Shown one piece after another: positions 52,837 through 62,185 of a stretch of 64,000 nucleotides of DNA. How positions within the stretch are numbered: the stretch's first letter is position 1; the number at the start of each line of letters is the position of its first letter. The translations under genes were made by a program, and so were the position numbers. A model generated the notes under the pieces. That model was not told the DNA's origin and searched no databases. It saw only the letters and a program-made list of their open reading frames with translations. This stretch comes from M55B129 sp034189085 (GTDB taxonomy: Bacteria; Bacillota; Dethiobacteria; DTU022): assembly GCA_034189085.1 (NCBI GenBank), contig JAXHVH010000003.1, positions 47,265 through 111,264 on the forward strand, in the 5' to 3' direction.

Positions 52837-54282
52837 GTGAAACTTGGTTACAATCTGAAGCTTGAACAGACCCAGAAGCTGATTATTACTCCGGAGCTCA
52901 AACTGGCCATTACCCTGCTTCAGTATTCCACCCTTGAACTGCAAGATCACATCCAGGAAGAACTTCTCAACAACCCGGTGTTGGAGATCCAGGATAATAG
53001 AGAAGAGGAAAAAAACAAGCCGGCCGATTTGAACGAAGAACATGAACAGGATCAGACAAACGATGATGAGTTCCCCTGGGAAGAATATTTCCGTGATATG
53101 GATGTGGATATGTCTTTTACACGGGGCAGCCTGGCGAAAGGGAATGATGAAAGGCCTTCCGTTGAAAATTGTGCCGGAGCAGGGGGTACAATGCTCGAAG
53201 ATCTGTTGAGTCAGCTGAGAATGCTTTCTTTGAGTGATCGACAGTACAGGATTACCGCTTTTCTTGCCGGTAATCTTGATCATAAAGGCTATCTGCAGGG
53301 TGAGATTGAAGAGTTGTCCGCTGCTCTTGGTGCACCAGCGGAAGAACTGGAAGAAGCACTGGCTATATTACAGAAATTGGAACCAACTGGCATCGGTTGC
53401 CGGAACCTGCAGGAATGCCTTCTTCTTCAACTTAACAGAATGGAAAGGGTTCCCGAACAGGCCTTGAAAATTGTCAAGAGGTATTTGCCGGCAGCCGCTG
53501 ACGGTCGCTTTGCTTATATTTCCTCTCGCCTTGGTTGCACCGAGAAGGAAGTTGAAGAAGCAGTTTCTGTCATCCGCACTTTGAATCCCAAACCCGGCAG
53601 CATCTTCGTTGGAGGGGATGAAACTCGTTATATTGTGCCCGATGTGATTGTTGAAAAAGTCGATGATCGTTATGTAATCATGAGCAACGACAACAGTGCC
53701 CCTCAGTTGACAATCAACCCGTTTTATAAGCGCATGCTCTCCGGCGGTACCGCCGATGAAAAATTGACTGCCTTCATTAAAAATAAAATTGAAAGAGCTT
53801 ACTGGCTGATTCGCAGTATCGAACAGAGACGTCTCACCCTGTTCAGGGTTTCTCAGCAAATTATCGACCTTCAGAGGCCTTTTTTGGACGAAGGTATAAA
53901 AAAATTGAAACCCTTAACCCTCAAGGAAGTGGCCGTTAATGTGGGAGTCCACGAGTCGACAGTAAGCAGAGCTACAGCCAATAAATACATCCAAACTCCA
54001 CGCGGCCTTTTCCCCCTCAAATTTTTCTTTTCCAGCGGCATAAGTGGAAGTGAGGGAGCAGATTATTCCTCGCGCAGTATTAAAAAATATATTCATGAGC
54101 TGGTAGATGCTGAAGATCCGGGTAAACCACTCAGCGACCAGCACCTCGCGGAGATACTTCGAGAAAAGGGTATCAGCATTTCCAGGAGAACTGTTGCCAA
54201 ATACCGGGAGGAAATCTCCATTCCCGCTTCATACAAGAGGCGTCGTAATACGACTGTCGGGAGGAAGCAAAAAAATGATTAA
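52837..54282 (+). CDS. rpoN: RNA polymerase sigma-54 factor
   Basis: 481 residues. Region I is glutamine/leucine-rich (LGYNLKLEQTQKLIITPELK; LLQYSTLELQDHI), which contacts enhancer-binding activators. Region III includes a helix-turn-helix (LKEVAVNVGVHESTVSRAT) and the C-terminal RpoN box (RRTVAKYREE), which recognises -24 promoters. CAGGAG precedes the GTG. Its stop overlaps the pgk start by 8 bases. No sigma-54 activator gene is in the window. Confidence 0.96.
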   Translation: MKLGYNLKLEQTQKLIITPELKLAITLLQYSTLELQDHIQEELLNNPVLEIQDNREEEKNKPADLNEEHEQDQTNDDEFPWEEYFRDMDVDMSFTRGSLAKGNDERPSVENCAGAGGTMLEDLLSQLRMLSLSDRQYRITAFLAGNLDHKGYLQGEIEELSAALGAPAEELEEALAILQKLEPTGIGCRNLQECLLLQLNRMERVPEQALKIVKRYLPAAADGRFAYISSRLGCTEKEVEEAVSVIRTLNPKPGSIFVGGDETRYIVPDVIVEKVDDRYVIMSNDNSAPQLTINPFYKRMLSGGTADEKLTAFIKNKIERAYWLIRSIEQRRLTLFRVSQQIIDLQRPFLDEGIKKLKPLTLKEVAVNVGVHESTVSRATANKYIQTPRGLFPLKFFFSSGISGSEGADYSSRSIKKYIHELVDAEDPGKPLSDQHLAEILREKGISISRRTVAKYREEISIPASYKRRRNTTVGRKQKND

Positions 54283-55459
54283 CAAAAAAAGCATAGAAGA
54301 TGTTGAGGTTGCGGGGGAAAAAATATTAGTGCGGAGCGATTTCAACGTTCCGCTGGAGAACGGACGGGTCCGTGATGACACCAGGATCAAAGCAGCCGTA
54401 CCAACCATACAATCCCTGATTAACAGGGGAGCCAGGGTAGTGCTGGCTTCCCATCTGGGGCGCCCCGGAGGAGAACCGAAACCGGAACTGAAAATGGACC
54501 CGGTTGCTGATAGACTGGCCTTAATTCTTGGCCGGCCAGTTCAGAAAATCAACTCCGTTGTTGGCCCTGAAGTTAATAAAAAGGTTGTGGAAATGCAAGA
54601 AGGAGAAGTTTTGATCCTGGAAAACCTGCGTTTTGAAAAAGGGGAAGAGAAAAATGATCCCCAATTTGCCCGCCTGCTGGCTGAACCTTTTGATCTCTTT
54701 GTCAATGATGCTTTTGGCACCGCCCACCGTACCCATGCTTCGACAGCAGGAGTGGCCTCTTTTTTGCCGGCTGTAGCCGGACTGCTGATGAAAAAAGAGA
54801 TTGAAGAACTGAGCCGTTGTTTGAACGATCCGGCTCGTCCGCTGACGGCAATCATTGGCGGAGCCAAGGTCTCAGGTAAGATTAATGTAATCCGGCGCTT
54901 CCTGGATCTGGCCGACAATCTCCTGCTTGGAGGTGGCATGGCCAACACCTTCCTCGTGGCCGATGGTTTTACCCTGGGTGATTCTTTTTATGAGGAAGAA
55001 ATGGTTGAAGAGGCAGCTGACCTTCTTGATGAGAGCGAAGAAAGCAGGTGCTGTTTGCTCCTGCCTGTTGATCTGGCAGTGACGGAAGAGCTTAAGACGG
55101 GTTCCTCCTTCAAAAATTTAAGCCCCGAAGAGGTGGAAGAAGGAGGTAAGGCGGTTGATATTGGCCCGGAAACCGTTGCTCTTTTTGGCGATATCATTGC
55201 CGACGCCGCTATGATTATCTGGAATGGTCCTATGGGAGTATTTGAGGTGCCGCCTTTTGACAACGGTACGGCTGGTGTGGCTGCCGCGATAGCCGGCAGT
55301 GAAGCTTATTCAGTAGTTGGAGGTGGGGATCTGGTAGCCGCCCTGGAAGGGCTTGGATTGACTGAAAAAATTAATTTTATATCCACCGGCGGCGGGGCTA
55401 CTCTGGAATTTTTGGAAGGGAAAGAACTGCCGGGAATTGCGGTACTGCAGGATAAATGA
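54275..55459 (+). CDS. pgk: Phosphoglycerate kinase
   Basis: 394 residues, a normal length. It makes ATP from 1,3-bisphosphoglycerate. The N-terminal RSDFNVPL block, SHLGRPGGEPKPE, and the C-terminal GGGD (VVGGGDLVAAL) nucleotide-binding motif are intact. ATG 54275 follows GGGAGGAAG; a longer open frame to 54107 lies inside rpoN. GAPDH, usually its upstream neighbour, is instead at 1.8 kb. Confidence 0.97.
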   Translation: MINKKSIEDVEVAGEKILVRSDFNVPLENGRVRDDTRIKAAVPTIQSLINRGARVVLASHLGRPGGEPKPELKMDPVADRLALILGRPVQKINSVVGPEVNKKVVEMQEGEVLILENLRFEKGEEKNDPQFARLLAEPFDLFVNDAFGTAHRTHASTAGVASFLPAVAGLLMKKEIEELSRCLNDPARPLTAIIGGAKVSGKINVIRRFLDLADNLLLGGGMANTFLVADGFTLGDSFYEEEMVEEAADLLDESEESRCCLLLPVDLAVTEELKTGSSFKNLSPEEVEEGGKAVDIGPETVALFGDIIADAAMIIWNGPMGVFEVPPFDNGTAGVAAAIAGSEAYSVVGGGDLVAALEGLGLTEKINFISTGGGATLEFLEGKELPGIAVLQDK

Positions 55460-55502
55460 AAACCGTAAAGGTGCCGGCCGAACAAAACCGGGGGGAATAA
55501 CC

Positions 55503-56276
55503 ATGAAGCTGATTATTGCTGCGAACTGGAAAATGCATAAGACAGCAGCCGAAACGGTTGCTTTTTGTCACGATTTTTGCCGTAAACTTGAAAGGTACAA
55601 AGGAATTGATATTTTGCTTTGCCCGCCCTTTACTGCCCTGGCTGCTGCGGCAGATGCCCTGTCCGGGACAACGGTGAAGCTGGGAGCACAGAATATATAC
55701 TGGGAAAATGAGGGGGCGTTTACAGGCGAAATATCTGCCCCCATGCTCCTCGAACACAGGGTTGAGTTTGTAATCATCGGGCACTCTGAAAGACGGCATT
55801 TAATGGGTGAAACCGACAGCCAGGTTCACAAAAAAATGTTAGCTGCGTTAAACAGTGGTCTCAGGCCGATTCTCTGCGTTGGCGAAACGGAAGAAGAAAG
55901 GAAGCGGCAGGCCACTGCCTCAGTGCTGGAACGTCAGCTTAGAGGAGCTCTGGAAGGTCTTGATCCTGCTGAAACGGAAAGCCTGGTCATAGCCTACGAG
56001 CCGGTTTGGGCTATCGGTTCCGGCCAGGCAGCTTCTGCTGAAGATGCTGAAGAGGCTGCCCTTCTGATCCGGGAAATGGTTAAAAAGCTGCTGGGGGAAA
56101 GATCTGCAAGGGGACTGCGGATCCAGTATGGAGGTAGTGTTAAGGACAGCAACATCGGTCTTTTCGTCAGAATGCCTTCCATTGACGGGGCCCTGGTTGG
56201 CGGGGCCAGCCTGCAGGCAGAATCATTCAGGGGACTCATCTGTGCTGCCGGTGATTCTTTAACCGAGGGAAAATGA
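55503..56276 (+). CDS. tpiA: Triosephosphate isomerase
   Basis: 257 residues. It interconverts dihydroxyacetone phosphate and glyceraldehyde 3-phosphate. The N-terminal AANWKMHKT (Lys), the catalytic His in GHSERR and the Glu in AYEPVWAIG are present, as is YGGSVK. GGGGGG precedes ATG 55503, 43 bases after pgk. Confidence 0.98.
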   Translation: MKLIIAANWKMHKTAAETVAFCHDFCRKLERYKGIDILLCPPFTALAAAADALSGTTVKLGAQNIYWENEGAFTGEISAPMLLEHRVEFVIIGHSERRHLMGETDSQVHKKMLAALNSGLRPILCVGETEEERKRQATASVLERQLRGALEGLDPAETESLVIAYEPVWAIGSGQAASAEDAEEAALLIREMVKKLLGERSARGLRIQYGGSVKDSNIGLFVRMPSIDGALVGGASLQAESFRGLICAAGDSLTEGK

Positions 56277-56347
56277 TCTGATTTTATAAATAAAGGGCGG
56301 TTTCAATTACCACAGAATTGAAGAGCATAGATGGGGAGTGATCGTAA

Positions 56348-57628
56348 ATGGATGAAGAGATCAGGACAATCAGGGCAAGGGAAATCCTCGATTCCAGAGG
56401 TAACCCTACCCTGGAGGTTGAACTCACTCTGGCGGGGGGTTGGAAAGGAGTTGCCGCAGTGCCATCGGGCGCGTCGACGGGTGTATTTGAGGCAATTGAG
56501 CTGCGTGACGATGATGATCAACGTTATGGAGGTAAAGGAGTTCTCAATGCTGTCCATCACGTGAACGAAATTCTGGCCCCGGAGCTGTGTGGTCTCAGTA
56601 TTCTCTACCAGGAAGATCTGGATCGGCTAATGATTGAACTGGACGGGACTGAGAACAAATCGCGGCTGGGGGCTAATGCCATCCTTGGTGTTTCGCTGGC
56701 AGCGGCGCGAGCCGGCGCGGCGATGCTTGATCTTCCCCTCTACCGCTATCTGGGCGGCCTGACGGCTTCAATCCTTCCGGTACCGTTCATGAATATCTTG
56801 AACGGAGGCAGCCATGCCGATAATAATATGGATATTCAGGAATTTATGATAGTTCCCCACGGTGCAGATAGTTTCAGCCGTGCCCTGCGGATGGGAGTGG
56901 AGGTATTTCAACAGCTGAAAAAGATTTTACAGAAAAGCGGTTTGAACACCAATGTTGGTGACGAAGGAGGTTTTGCTCCGAATCTCGATTCGAGCGAAGC
57001 TGCACTCGGGTTGATCATGGAAGCAATAGAGTCCGCCGGTTACAAAGCGGGCGAAGATATTTCACTGGCCCTCGATGCTGCAGCAAGCGAATTTTTCAAA
57101 GACGGTTTTTATTGCATCGAAGGCAGAACCTCAAAAGCCGACGAGCTCATTGATTATTACAAAATTCTTATTGACAAATACCCCCTGATCAGCATCGAAG
57201 ATGGGTTGAGTGAAGAAGACTGGCCAGGCTGGAGGAAGATGACCGAAAAATTGGGCGGCCAGATCATGCTCGTCGGGGATGATTTATTTGTTACCAATCC
57301 CGTGCGGTTCCGACGCGGGATTGAATCGGGGGCTGCCAATGCCATTCTGATTAAGCTGAATCAGATTGGTACCCTCAGTGAAACACTGGATACAGTAGCC
57401 CTGGCGGGACGCTTCGGTTACAGCCGGATGATTTCTCACCGCTCGGGCGAAACAGCGGATACTTTTATTGCCGATCTAGCCGTTGGAACCGGAGCGGGAA
57501 TGATCAAAACCGGCGCCCCGTCACGGGTGGATCGGGTGGCCAAATATAATCGCCTGCTCTGGATTGAAGAAGATCTGGGACAGGCAGCAAGTTATGCCGG
57601 CCTGGAGTTTGAAAGTTTCAAATCGTAA
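56348..57628 (+). CDS. eno: Enolase
   Basis: 426 residues. It dehydrates 2-phosphoglycerate to phosphoenolpyruvate. GNPTLEVELTL, GASTGVFEA, the metal-binding SIEDGLSEEDW, LVGDDLFVTN, and the catalytic Lys in LIKLNQIGTL are intact. The start follows GGGGAG. In the usual Firmicutes order a phosphoglycerate mutase gene (gpmI) stands between tpiA and eno; here only 71 bases separate them. One substitution stands out: DAAASEF replaces the common DxAxSEF context. Confidence 0.98.
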   Translation: MDEEIRTIRAREILDSRGNPTLEVELTLAGGWKGVAAVPSGASTGVFEAIELRDDDDQRYGGKGVLNAVHHVNEILAPELCGLSILYQEDLDRLMIELDGTENKSRLGANAILGVSLAAARAGAAMLDLPLYRYLGGLTASILPVPFMNILNGGSHADNNMDIQEFMIVPHGADSFSRALRMGVEVFQQLKKILQKSGLNTNVGDEGGFAPNLDSSEAALGLIMEAIESAGYKAGEDISLALDAAASEFFKDGFYCIEGRTSKADELIDYYKILIDKYPLISIEDGLSEEDWPGWRKMTEKLGGQIMLVGDDLFVTNPVRFRRGIESGAANAILIKLNQIGTLSETLDTVALAGRFGYSRMISHRSGETADTFIADLAVGTGAGMIKTGAPSRVDRVAKYNRLLWIEEDLGQAASYAGLEFESFKS

Positions 57629-57694
57629 TCCCTGCCAGCCATCAAAGCGGATCTGGTAAAAAAAGGAATGGTATTAGCCGATAAAAATAACTGT

Positions 57695-57723
57695 TTGTCA
57701 AAGTACCGGATCTATGTTAAAAT
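57695..57723 (+). promoter_or_regulatory. Promoter of secG
   Basis: TTGTCA and TAAAAT with a 17-base spacer and a TG one base before the -10 (extended form), about 47 bases before secG. Confidence 0.6.
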
Positions 57724-57769
57724 AAGGGCTGTTCGCTATTCAGTGATAGTTTTTGGAGGTTAATATAAA

Positions 57770-57994
57770 ATGATTGGGACAGTGATTACCGTAATTTACT
57801 TGATTATATGCATCGCGTTGATTGGCATTGTGCTTTTGCAGTCCGGACGCAGCGCCGGTCTCGGTGCAATTGCGGGCGGTGCCCAGTCTTTGGTCGGTAA
57901 AAAGAAAGGGCTGGACGAGAAGCTGAGTAAAGCAACCACGTATGTGGCCGTTGCTTTCATGCTCTTTACTATTTTGCTGCTAGTTATTAACTAA
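57770..57994 (+). CDS. secG: Preprotein translocase subunit SecG
   Basis: 74 residues with two membrane helices (about 3-22 and 53-73) joined by a loop with the SGRSAGLGAIAGGA motif. It stimulates SecYEG-SecA translocation. GGAGG precedes the ATG. It has its own promoter upstream and a strong terminator downstream, so it is probably a single-gene unit. Confidence 0.94.
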   Translation: MIGTVITVIYLIICIALIGIVLLQSGRSAGLGAIAGGAQSLVGKKKGLDEKLSKATTYVAVAFMLFTILLLVIN

Positions 57995-58022
57995 CAGCAG
58001 TGTTTTGAAAAATATTATTGAC

Positions 58023-58060
58023 GGCAGGGGAGCCGGTTGTGTCCCCTGCCTTTTATTTTA
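58023..58060 (+). terminator. Intrinsic terminator after secG
   Basis: A 9-bp perfect stem GGCAGGGGA/TCCCCTGCC with a 10-base loop, followed by TTTTATTTTA. Confidence 0.9.
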
Positions 58061-58162
58061 TCGGGGAAGGATTTATAATGATATCAAGCATTAATTTTGG
58101 AGAGGCAATTAAATTGCCGTACGAAAGGCGTGGTTTAATAATTGGAAAAGAGAAGTAATACC

Positions 58163-60292
58163 ATGAAAGAAATTCAGAATAAAATTGAAGAAATCTTAAA
58201 AGATCATAAAAAAAATGCTCTTACCGAAAAAGATCTCCTATCAGCCCTTGGACTGCAAAGCCAGGATAAAAAAGTTTTAGTTGATGAATTAAGAAAGATG
58301 GAGAATGATGGAAGGTTGATAAAAACCGCCCGCGGCCGGTATGGATTACCCGAGCGTCTCAACTACCTGGCGGGAATCCTGCAGGGTAACAAACGGGGTT
58401 TTGCCTTTCTCCGTCCGGATCTGAAGAGCGAAGATGTGTTCATCAGTGCCGATAACTTGAAAGGTGCTGCACACGGTGATCGGGTGATGGTTCGCCTTGA
58501 AAACAGAAAAAGAAGCAAAAAGCGCCGTGAAGGGACGGTCATTGGCATTCTTAAACGAGGCAGCAACCGTCTCGTGGGGACTCTTCACCGCGACAAGAAA
58601 AATTATTATGTTATTCCTGACGATCGGCGCTTTCCCGGTCCGATCATAGTTCCCTTTAAAAAAGTAAAGGGCCCTGAAGTGGGCGACAAGGTTGTAGTGG
58701 AGATTGAAAAGTGGGGTCAGGGGACTAAACCGTCGAGGGGAAAAATAGTCGAGCATTTCGGTCCTGCCGGTAGCCAGCTGACTGAGAAACTTGCATTTTC
58801 CCACAAGTATGAGCTGCCCGGTGATTTTCCGCCCGCTGTTTTAAAAGCCCTGGACCAGCTTCCGGGTGAAGACGAAGTTGCCGAAGCGTTGTCGTCGGAA
58901 GGACGGGAAGATCTGCGCGACCTGAGTATGGTTACGATAGATGACGAGCTGGCCCGTGATTTTGACGATGCCGTATCTTTACAGGAACTCCCCGGCGGGA
59001 GCTGGCGATTGGGAGTTCACATTGCCGATGTTTCTCACTATGTGAGGGAAGGTAAACCCATAGACCGGGAAGCTTTTAGAAGAGGAACCAGTATTTACCT
59101 GGCGGAACGGGTTATTCACATGCTGCCGCCTGCACTTTCAGAAAATCTTTGCAGTTTGCAGGCGAACAAAAATCGTCTTGCCGTCAGTGTGATTATGGAC
59201 ATTGATGATCGGGGAGAAATGACCGGGGCCCGTTTTACACCCAGCCTGATCAAAGTAACCGAGCGATTAACATACCAGCAGGTTGAGGCACATTTAAAAG
59301 GGCAGCAGGAAAAGCCTGCTTTTAAAGATAAGTCGCTTAAAGCGATGCTGGACAATATGTCAACTTTGGCGGAAGTGCTGCGCCGGCGGCGCATGAAACG
59401 GGGAGCACTGGATCTCGATCTTCCCGAAGCGAGAATTGAGGTTGATGAAGAAGGAGTTCCTGTGACTATTGAAAAACGGGTGATGGGGCGTTCCGAATCA
59501 CTGATCGAAGAATTTATGATTTACTGTAATGAAGCGGTAGCGGGCTATCTGATTGGGAAAGAAAGGCCCTGTATATTCCGTGTGCATGCTGTTCCGGCCG
59601 AGGAAAAACTGGCCCAGCTACGTGAAACCCTGACCCTGATGGGCATCGGGGCTCTGTCCAATATAAAGATTCTCAAGCCGGAACATTTGATCGGCCTCCT
59701 GGAACAGACCAGGGGAGAACGGACGGAAAGATTAGTCCGCTACCTGGTACTGCGCTCACTGCCGCAGGCCATGTACAGTGCTGAGAACGAAGGGCATTTT
59801 GGCCTTGCTTCCCAGTACTACTGTCACTTTACATCGCCCATCCGGCGCTATCCCGACCTGGTGGTGCACCGTATTCTCAAGCAGCAGCTATCTCCACAGG
59901 GATTGTCCGGTGAAAGAGCAAAACGTCTGCAGGCCAGGCTGCCCGAAGTAGCATTGTATTCATCAGAAAGAGAACGAGCCGCAGTGGAAGCTGAAAGAGC
60001 AGATGAAGAGATTAAAAAGGCGCAGTACATGGAACAAAAAATCGGTGAAGTTTATTCCGGTATCATCAATGGAGTGACCAACTTTGGCCTTTTTGTCGAG
60101 CTTGACAATACCATAGAAGGCATGATCCCGGTCGGTGAACTGGATGACGACTATTACATATATAATGAAAAGGCCGCTTCCCTGGTCGGCGAGAGAAAAC
60201 GAAAAACCTATCGCCTGGGAGATGCCATTAAAGTGCGGGTAATCAGGGCCAGCAGGGAAGAAGGGCAGGTCACCTTTGCCCCGGCAGAATAA
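58163..60292 (+). CDS. rnr: Ribonuclease R
   Basis: 709 residues. A 3'-to-5' exoribonuclease that degrades structured RNA and acts with SmpB-tmRNA on nonstop mRNA. In order: an N-terminal winged helix (about 1-70), cold-shock OB domains, the RNB catalytic domain (TIDDELARDFDDAV carries the metal-binding aspartates), and a C-terminal S1 domain (GEVYSGIINGVTNFGLFVEL). ATG 58163 is used; a TTG at 58142 opens the same frame and neither has a strong ribosome-binding site. Close spacing to smpB and ssrA is the common Firmicutes arrangement. The usual lysine-rich C-terminal tail is short. Confidence 0.96.
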   Translation: MKEIQNKIEEILKDHKKNALTEKDLLSALGLQSQDKKVLVDELRKMENDGRLIKTARGRYGLPERLNYLAGILQGNKRGFAFLRPDLKSEDVFISADNLKGAAHGDRVMVRLENRKRSKKRREGTVIGILKRGSNRLVGTLHRDKKNYYVIPDDRRFPGPIIVPFKKVKGPEVGDKVVVEIEKWGQGTKPSRGKIVEHFGPAGSQLTEKLAFSHKYELPGDFPPAVLKALDQLPGEDEVAEALSSEGREDLRDLSMVTIDDELARDFDDAVSLQELPGGSWRLGVHIADVSHYVREGKPIDREAFRRGTSIYLAERVIHMLPPALSENLCSLQANKNRLAVSVIMDIDDRGEMTGARFTPSLIKVTERLTYQQVEAHLKGQQEKPAFKDKSLKAMLDNMSTLAEVLRRRRMKRGALDLDLPEARIEVDEEGVPVTIEKRVMGRSESLIEEFMIYCNEAVAGYLIGKERPCIFRVHAVPAEEKLAQLRETLTLMGIGALSNIKILKPEHLIGLLEQTRGERTERLVRYLVLRSLPQAMYSAENEGHFGLASQYYCHFTSPIRRYPDLVVHRILKQQLSPQGLSGERAKRLQARLPEVALYSSERERAAVEAERADEEIKKAQYMEQKIGEVYSGIINGVTNFGLFVELDNTIEGMIPVGELDDDYYIYNEKAASLVGERKRKTYRLGDAIKVRVIRASREEGQVTFAPAE

Positions 60293-60502
60293 AAATGTGT
60301 CAGGGAGACGGGGAATTTGACACATACCCAGCTTTATCCCTGTGACAGTGCGATGGAGGATTGGCACATATAGTTTTGCCCTGCGAGGAATTTGATTTAA
60401 ATAACCCCATTATCCCATTTGTAAAACCGGGTTAAAATTTTTTCAGCTGCATTGTTGCTAATTTAATGTAAATAAGAATAACTGCAGGGAGGTCAAATAA
60501 AG

Positions 60503-61048
60503 ATGGATATCTACAAAATATTGGAAGAACGGAGAAGCATCCGAAAGTATGAGCCTGAGCCGGTACCAATTGACAAATTGAAACACATCCTGGAGGCAGC
60601 CCGGATCGCCCCATCATGGAAAAATTTGCAGTGCTGGCGGTTTATTATTGTAAGGGATCATGAATTGAAAAAGCAGCTGGCCGAAAGTATGCCCACGACC
60701 AACCCTGCCCGGTCGGCGGTCGGTAAAACCGCCCCGGTGGTCATAGTGCTCTGTGCTGAACCTTCTGAATCAGGGTTGCATGACGGTAAAGATTATTACA
60801 TGCTCGATGCCGGCCTGGCCATGCAGCAGCTAATGCTGGCTGCACATGCTGAAGGCCTGGGCACATGCTGGGTGGGCCTTTTTGATGAAGAAAAGGTGAA
60901 GAAAGTATGCAGCATTCCGGAAGATTATCGTGTAGTGGCAATGTCGCCACTGGGTTACCCGGCAGTAAAACCTTCTGTCCGTCCTCGCAAAGAGCTTACG
61001 GAAATAATCTTTGCTGAAAAATGGGATCAGCAATTTGAACTTGATTAG
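60503..61048 (+). CDS. Nitroreductase-family flavoprotein
   Basis: 181 residues with the FMN-binding N-terminus (ERRSIRKYEPEPV), RIAPSWKNLQCWRFIIV, and the C-terminal AEGLGTCWVGLFD and SPLGYPAVKPSVRPRK blocks of the nitroreductase superfamily. It is probably an FMN-dependent NAD(P)H oxidoreductase with unknown substrate. GGGAGG precedes the ATG. It interrupts the usual rnr-smpB adjacency. Confidence 0.92.
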   Translation: MDIYKILEERRSIRKYEPEPVPIDKLKHILEAARIAPSWKNLQCWRFIIVRDHELKKQLAESMPTTNPARSAVGKTAPVVIVLCAEPSESGLHDGKDYYMLDAGLAMQQLMLAAHAEGLGTCWVGLFDEEKVKKVCSIPEDYRVVAMSPLGYPAVKPSVRPRKELTEIIFAEKWDQQFELD

Positions 61049-61100
61049 GGTACAATAAAAAAAGTCCTTCGGACCTGAAAACATTGGAGCATAGAACGTC

Positions 61101-61559
61101 ATGAGTAAGATTATCAGCACCAATCGCAAAGCGCGGCATGACTATCATATAGAAGAGACCTACGAAGCTGGAATCGTCCTTACTGGAACTGAGGTTAAAT
61201 CCGTCCGCAACAGCCGGGTCAACCTGAAGGACAGCTATGCCAGAGTTGAAAATGGAGAACTTTTCCTGTATAATATGCATATAAGCCCATATGAACCGGG
61301 CAACCGTTTTAACCATGATCCTCTCAGGGTGCGCAAGCTTTTAATGCACCGCATGGAAATTAACCGGCTGGCCGGGAAAATAAAAGAGAAGGGCTATGCT
61401 TTAATCCCTCTCAGGATATACCTGAGCGGGGGGCTGATAAAGATAGAGCTTGGCCTGGCCCGCGGTAAAAAGCTTTATGATAAGAGGCGTGATATTGCCG
61501 AACGGGACAGCAAGCGGGAGATGGAGAGAGCATTTCGCGAAAAACAGCGAGAAGGCTAA
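61101..61559 (+). CDS. smpB: tmRNA-binding protein SmpB
   Basis: 152 residues. It binds tmRNA and brings it to stalled ribosomes. The conserved blocks TNRKARHDYHIEETYEAGIV, GTEVKSVRNSRVNLKDSY and the C-terminal KKLYDKRRDIAERD tail are present. It is followed immediately by ssrA, its RNA partner. Confidence 0.98.
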   Translation: MSKIISTNRKARHDYHIEETYEAGIVLTGTEVKSVRNSRVNLKDSYARVENGELFLYNMHISPYEPGNRFNHDPLRVRKLLMHRMEINRLAGKIKEKGYALIPLRIYLSGGLIKIELGLARGKKLYDKRRDIAERDSKREMERAFREKQREG

Positions 61560-61563
61560 CTGA

Positions 61564-61916
61564 GGGGGCGTAAGGATTCGACGGGGGTTGTAGATGCAGG
61601 AGTGGCAAGTCCAGGACCATGGCCTGGTAAAAACATGGAACGGCTATAAACGCCAAACCTAAATTAGCTCTCGCTGCTTAATCTAAAGCAGCGCATCCCT
61701 TCTTTCCCCGGCCGGGGGAAAGATACGGGGTGACACTAATCCGGTCTACTGCTTGAGAGGCTGCCCGGCCGCTTGAGCAGGAATTTTAAGCGGGCTGGTG
61801 CCAGGGGATCCTGTTCCGGGGAGCTCAAGGCGCGAGAAACAAAGCCGGGACTAAGCTTGTAGAAACTCCTGTTGCTGGACCTTCGGACGCGGGTTCGATT
61901 CCCGCCGCCTCCACCA
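61564..61916 (+). ncRNA. ssrA: Transfer-messenger RNA
   Basis: A 353-base tmRNA. The 5' GGGGGCG pairs with CGCCTCC near the 3' end, and the T arm GGGTTCGATTCCC and the terminal ACCA are present. The tag frame ends AAC GCC AAA CCT AAA TTA GCT CTC GCT GCT TAA, encoding ...NAKPKLALAA, with the canonical ALAA protease signal. It rescues ribosomes on broken mRNAs with SmpB. Insertion-sequence debris starts just downstream. Confidence 0.96.
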
Positions 61917-61946
61917 AATAAAAACTTAAACTTTGATACAATACGG

Positions 61947-61969
61947 AAGCCCTTGCTGCAAGGGCTTTT
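61947..61969 (+). terminator. Intrinsic terminator after ssrA
   Basis: A 9-bp stem AAGCCCTTG/CAAGGGCTT with a 3-base loop and T run, 30 bases past the tmRNA. Confidence 0.85.
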
Positions 61970-62120
61970 CGTGCTTTCAGGGGCAAATTGGGCTACTGAA
62001 AAAAGGCCGAATTTACACCTTTTCACACCCTTCTGCCAAAAAGTATGCACAACCCCGGGTGCAAATTTTCATGGGGCAGATTGTCCGAAAACCAAACCAA
62101 CAGCGACCTTTTATAAAATA

Positions 62121-62143
62121 AAATCACCCAAACAGGGTGGTTT
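62121..62143. terminator. Bidirectional hairpin between ssrA and the transposase remnant
   Basis: AAATCACCC/GGGTGGTTT with A/T tails on both sides; best as a terminator for the leftward transposase remnant. The rest of 61970-62185 shows nothing else. Confidence 0.55.
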
Positions 62144-62185
62144 TCTGTTAATAGCGCATAACTGCAAAAAAATAATGTTGTCAGC

